Of a stretch of 6,959 nt of DNA, positions 5,910 through 6,959 are shown one piece after another (position 1 is the first letter of the stretch; each line of letters begins with the position of its first letter). A model generated the notes under the pieces. The model saw only the letters and a list, made by a program, of their open reading frames with translations. It searched no databases and was not told the origin of the DNA. Source of the DNA: Bacteroidota bacterium (lineage in GTDB: Bacteria > Bacteroidota > Bacteroidia > NS11-12g > UBA955); assembly GCA_008081305.1 (NCBI GenBank), contig VMCP01000145.1, positions 1-6,959 of the forward strand, read 5' to 3'. Both the position numbers and the translations under genes were made by a program.

Positions 5910-6883
5910 AGTCTAATTGGATCAAATAAATGGTCTTCCAACTCCAGAACAATAAATCCTTTTTTTTCTAATTCAACCATGGATATTTTAGATGGTTCTT
6001 CTGAAGCTACAAAATCTAAGTACCCTATCTTATTTTCAGTGTTGTTGGAAAGCAAAGCATTTAAAACTTCATGCTCCTCTGTTAATTCATAAAATTCAAG
6101 TTGCTCCGGCTGAGGGGTATTGACTACTTTTTTAATATTTTCCTTTTCCTCTGCTAATCGCGTTTGGTTTGAAACGTTTTGCACTACATCTTCAACTGAA
6201 GCCGGTTTTTGAATATTATTCCAAACCCAATATGCACCAAAAACAGCAACGGCAGTTGCTACTAGTCCTAATATACTCGCCCAGGGAAATTGAAATGAGG
6301 TTTGCTGCTCTATCTTGTTCTCCTCTTTCGCTGGTCGCTCGTGTTGAGTATCTACCTTACTATTGACCTTTGGCTCTTCATCCTCGGCTACCTCTGACTC
6401 AACCACTACTGGTGTGATTTCAGTTTTTGTCGTTTCGTCTTTAACCTCTGGAATGACCGGTGATGGGATATCAAGTTCTCCCGTTAAGTCGGTTGAGGTG
6501 ATCTCGCTGCTCTCCACCTCGGTTGCATCCTTTTGTGTTGTTTTTAGTTGCTTAACCTCGTAATTCAGTTTATCCTCTACAACATTGTCTTGAACCGTTG
6601 TTTGATAATCTGTGCTTTCTGTTTTTAAAGATACCGGTTCATTTACCTGATCGGTATTCTTTTCTTTACGGACAGGAGCTTCTAAACTGCGGTTAGAAAC
6701 GCCAAACTCTACGCTTAACTGAACAGGTGAAACCCTATTTTCAATAACCGGTATTTCTTTTCTTGGAAATATTTCTTGAGGATTTAAACCTGCTGCCGAT
6801 TGTATGCGGAAGGCAAGATCATTCATCTTGTCTTTTTCAGCTTGATATGGCGAATCCAATTTCTTAGAATTTAATGTCGTCAT
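5906..6883 (-). CDS. Single-pass membrane protein, candidate anti-sigma factor
   Basis: This 325-residue protein has one membrane helix at about 199-222 (FPWASILGLVATAVAVFGAYWV) and no signal peptide, so residues 1-198 are probably cytoplasmic and 223-325 periplasmic. The N-terminal 45 residues include a possible helix (YQAEKDKMNDLAFRIQSA, 13-30), which could be a sigma-binding element. Residues 45-195 are rich in Glu, Val, Thr, Lys and Ser with little predicted order, alternating TES/VEDE-like acidic patches. The periplasmic part has a linker (about 223-260) and an acidic, possibly folded end (261-325) containing KIGYLDFVASEEP. I see no zinc-binding HxxxCxxC motif and no FecR domain. The call rests on position: it starts 6 bases after the sigma-factor stop and overlaps the Spy-like sensor gene by 4 bases. 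Sequence alone does not prove the role; it could be another envelope protein co-regulated by the sigma factor. Confidence 0.6.
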   Translation of the reverse strand: MTTLNSKKLDSPYQAEKDKMNDLAFRIQSAAGLNPQEIFPRKEIPVIENRVSPVQLSVEFGVSNRSLEAPVRKEKNTDQVNEPVSLKTESTDYQTTVQDNVVEDKLNYEVKQLKTTQKDATEVESSEITSTDLTGELDIPSPVIPEVKDETTKTEITPVVVESEVAEDEEPKVNSKVDTQHERPAKEENKIEQQTSFQFPWASILGLVATAVAVFGAYWVWNNIQKPASVEDVVQNVSNQTRLAEEKENIKKVVNTPQPEQLEFYELTEEHEVLNALLSNNTENKIGYLDFVASEEPSKISMVELEKKGFIVLELEDHLFDPIRL

Positions 6884-6889
6884 AAGAAA

Positions 6890-6959
6890 TTACATTACAC
6901 CTAGATATATGTTTAACTTCTTTTTTGCATGCTCAACCGTAGATTCCAGCGTGCGAGAA
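6890..6959 (-). CDS. C-terminal end of an ECF/sigma-70 family sigma factor (5' part outside window)
   Basis: Only the last 22 codons before TAA (6890-6892) are inside the window; the frame is open to the edge. They read SRTLESTVEHAKKKLNIYL followed by GVM. This is the end of sigma region 4, where the recognition helix typically has S-x-x-T-V-x-x-x-x-x-x-A-K-x-x-L. The neighbouring genes (a membrane protein 6 bases downstream and a Spy-like periplasmic protein) match the usual companions of a Bacteroidota ECF sigma factor. The fragment is short, so a LuxR/GerE-type helix-turn-helix end is a less likely alternative. As the first gene of the operon it would direct transcription of envelope-related targets, perhaps including its own operon. 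Confidence 0.65.
   Translation of the reverse strand, partial: SRTLESTVEHAKKKLNIYLGVM

Noticed and set aside
5461..6563. Plus-strand frames of 65-89 codons opposite the Spy-like and candidate anti-sigma genes
   Set aside because: Their composition (Ser/Thr/Val runs) mirrors the acidic minus-strand protein; no independent support.
2134..6959. Functional link between the TonB operon and the sigma operon as one transcription unit
   Set aside because: They are separated by about 270 bases with a candidate terminator; proximity alone does not show co-transcription.

Overview
The window looks like chromosomal DNA from a member of the Bacteroidota, probably a marine or aquatic flavobacterium-like organism. 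The evidence is moderate-to-low GC, few Shine-Dalgarno sites, a TAnnTTTG-type promoter box, a four-TM ExbB with two long ExbD proteins and a TonB carrying an N-terminal cytoplasmic extension, and a periplasmic protein of the Bacteroidota 'sensor of ECF-type sigma factor' type. Every convincing gene is on the minus strand, so transcription runs from right to left. The genus cannot be fixed from the sequence alone.

Right end (about 6959 to 5451): the last 22 codons of an ECF/sigma-70 family sigma factor enter from the edge. A 325-residue single-pass membrane protein follows 6 bases later; it is a candidate anti-sigma factor with a long acidic cytoplasmic part. A 152-residue secreted Spy/CpxP-like protein then overlaps its stop by ATGA. 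This reads as one cell-envelope signalling operon. An AT-rich hairpin just after it may end the transcript.

Middle (5450 to 2088): after about 270 bases without a gene comes exbB-exbD-exbD-tonB, an inner-membrane proton-driven motor that powers TonB-dependent outer-membrane receptors. The three downstream genes are packed within 4 to 48 bases of each other. The operon closes with a clear intrinsic terminator at 2088..2112.

Left end (2060 to 1): a fused two-domain ABC ATPase of the oligopeptide/nickel importer type has no permease or binding protein beside it in the window. After it lies a secreted protein with two LysM domains that runs off the left edge; it has its own promoter-like box.

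The shared theme is the cell envelope: stress sensing, outer-membrane energisation, peptide-type import and peptidoglycan binding. I see no CRISPR array, tRNA, rRNA, insertion sequence or phage gene, and no evidence of a wholly new system. The items most worth a second look are the unusually built candidate anti-sigma protein, the insertions in the two ExbD proteins, and the repeat/hairpin between exbB and the first exbD.
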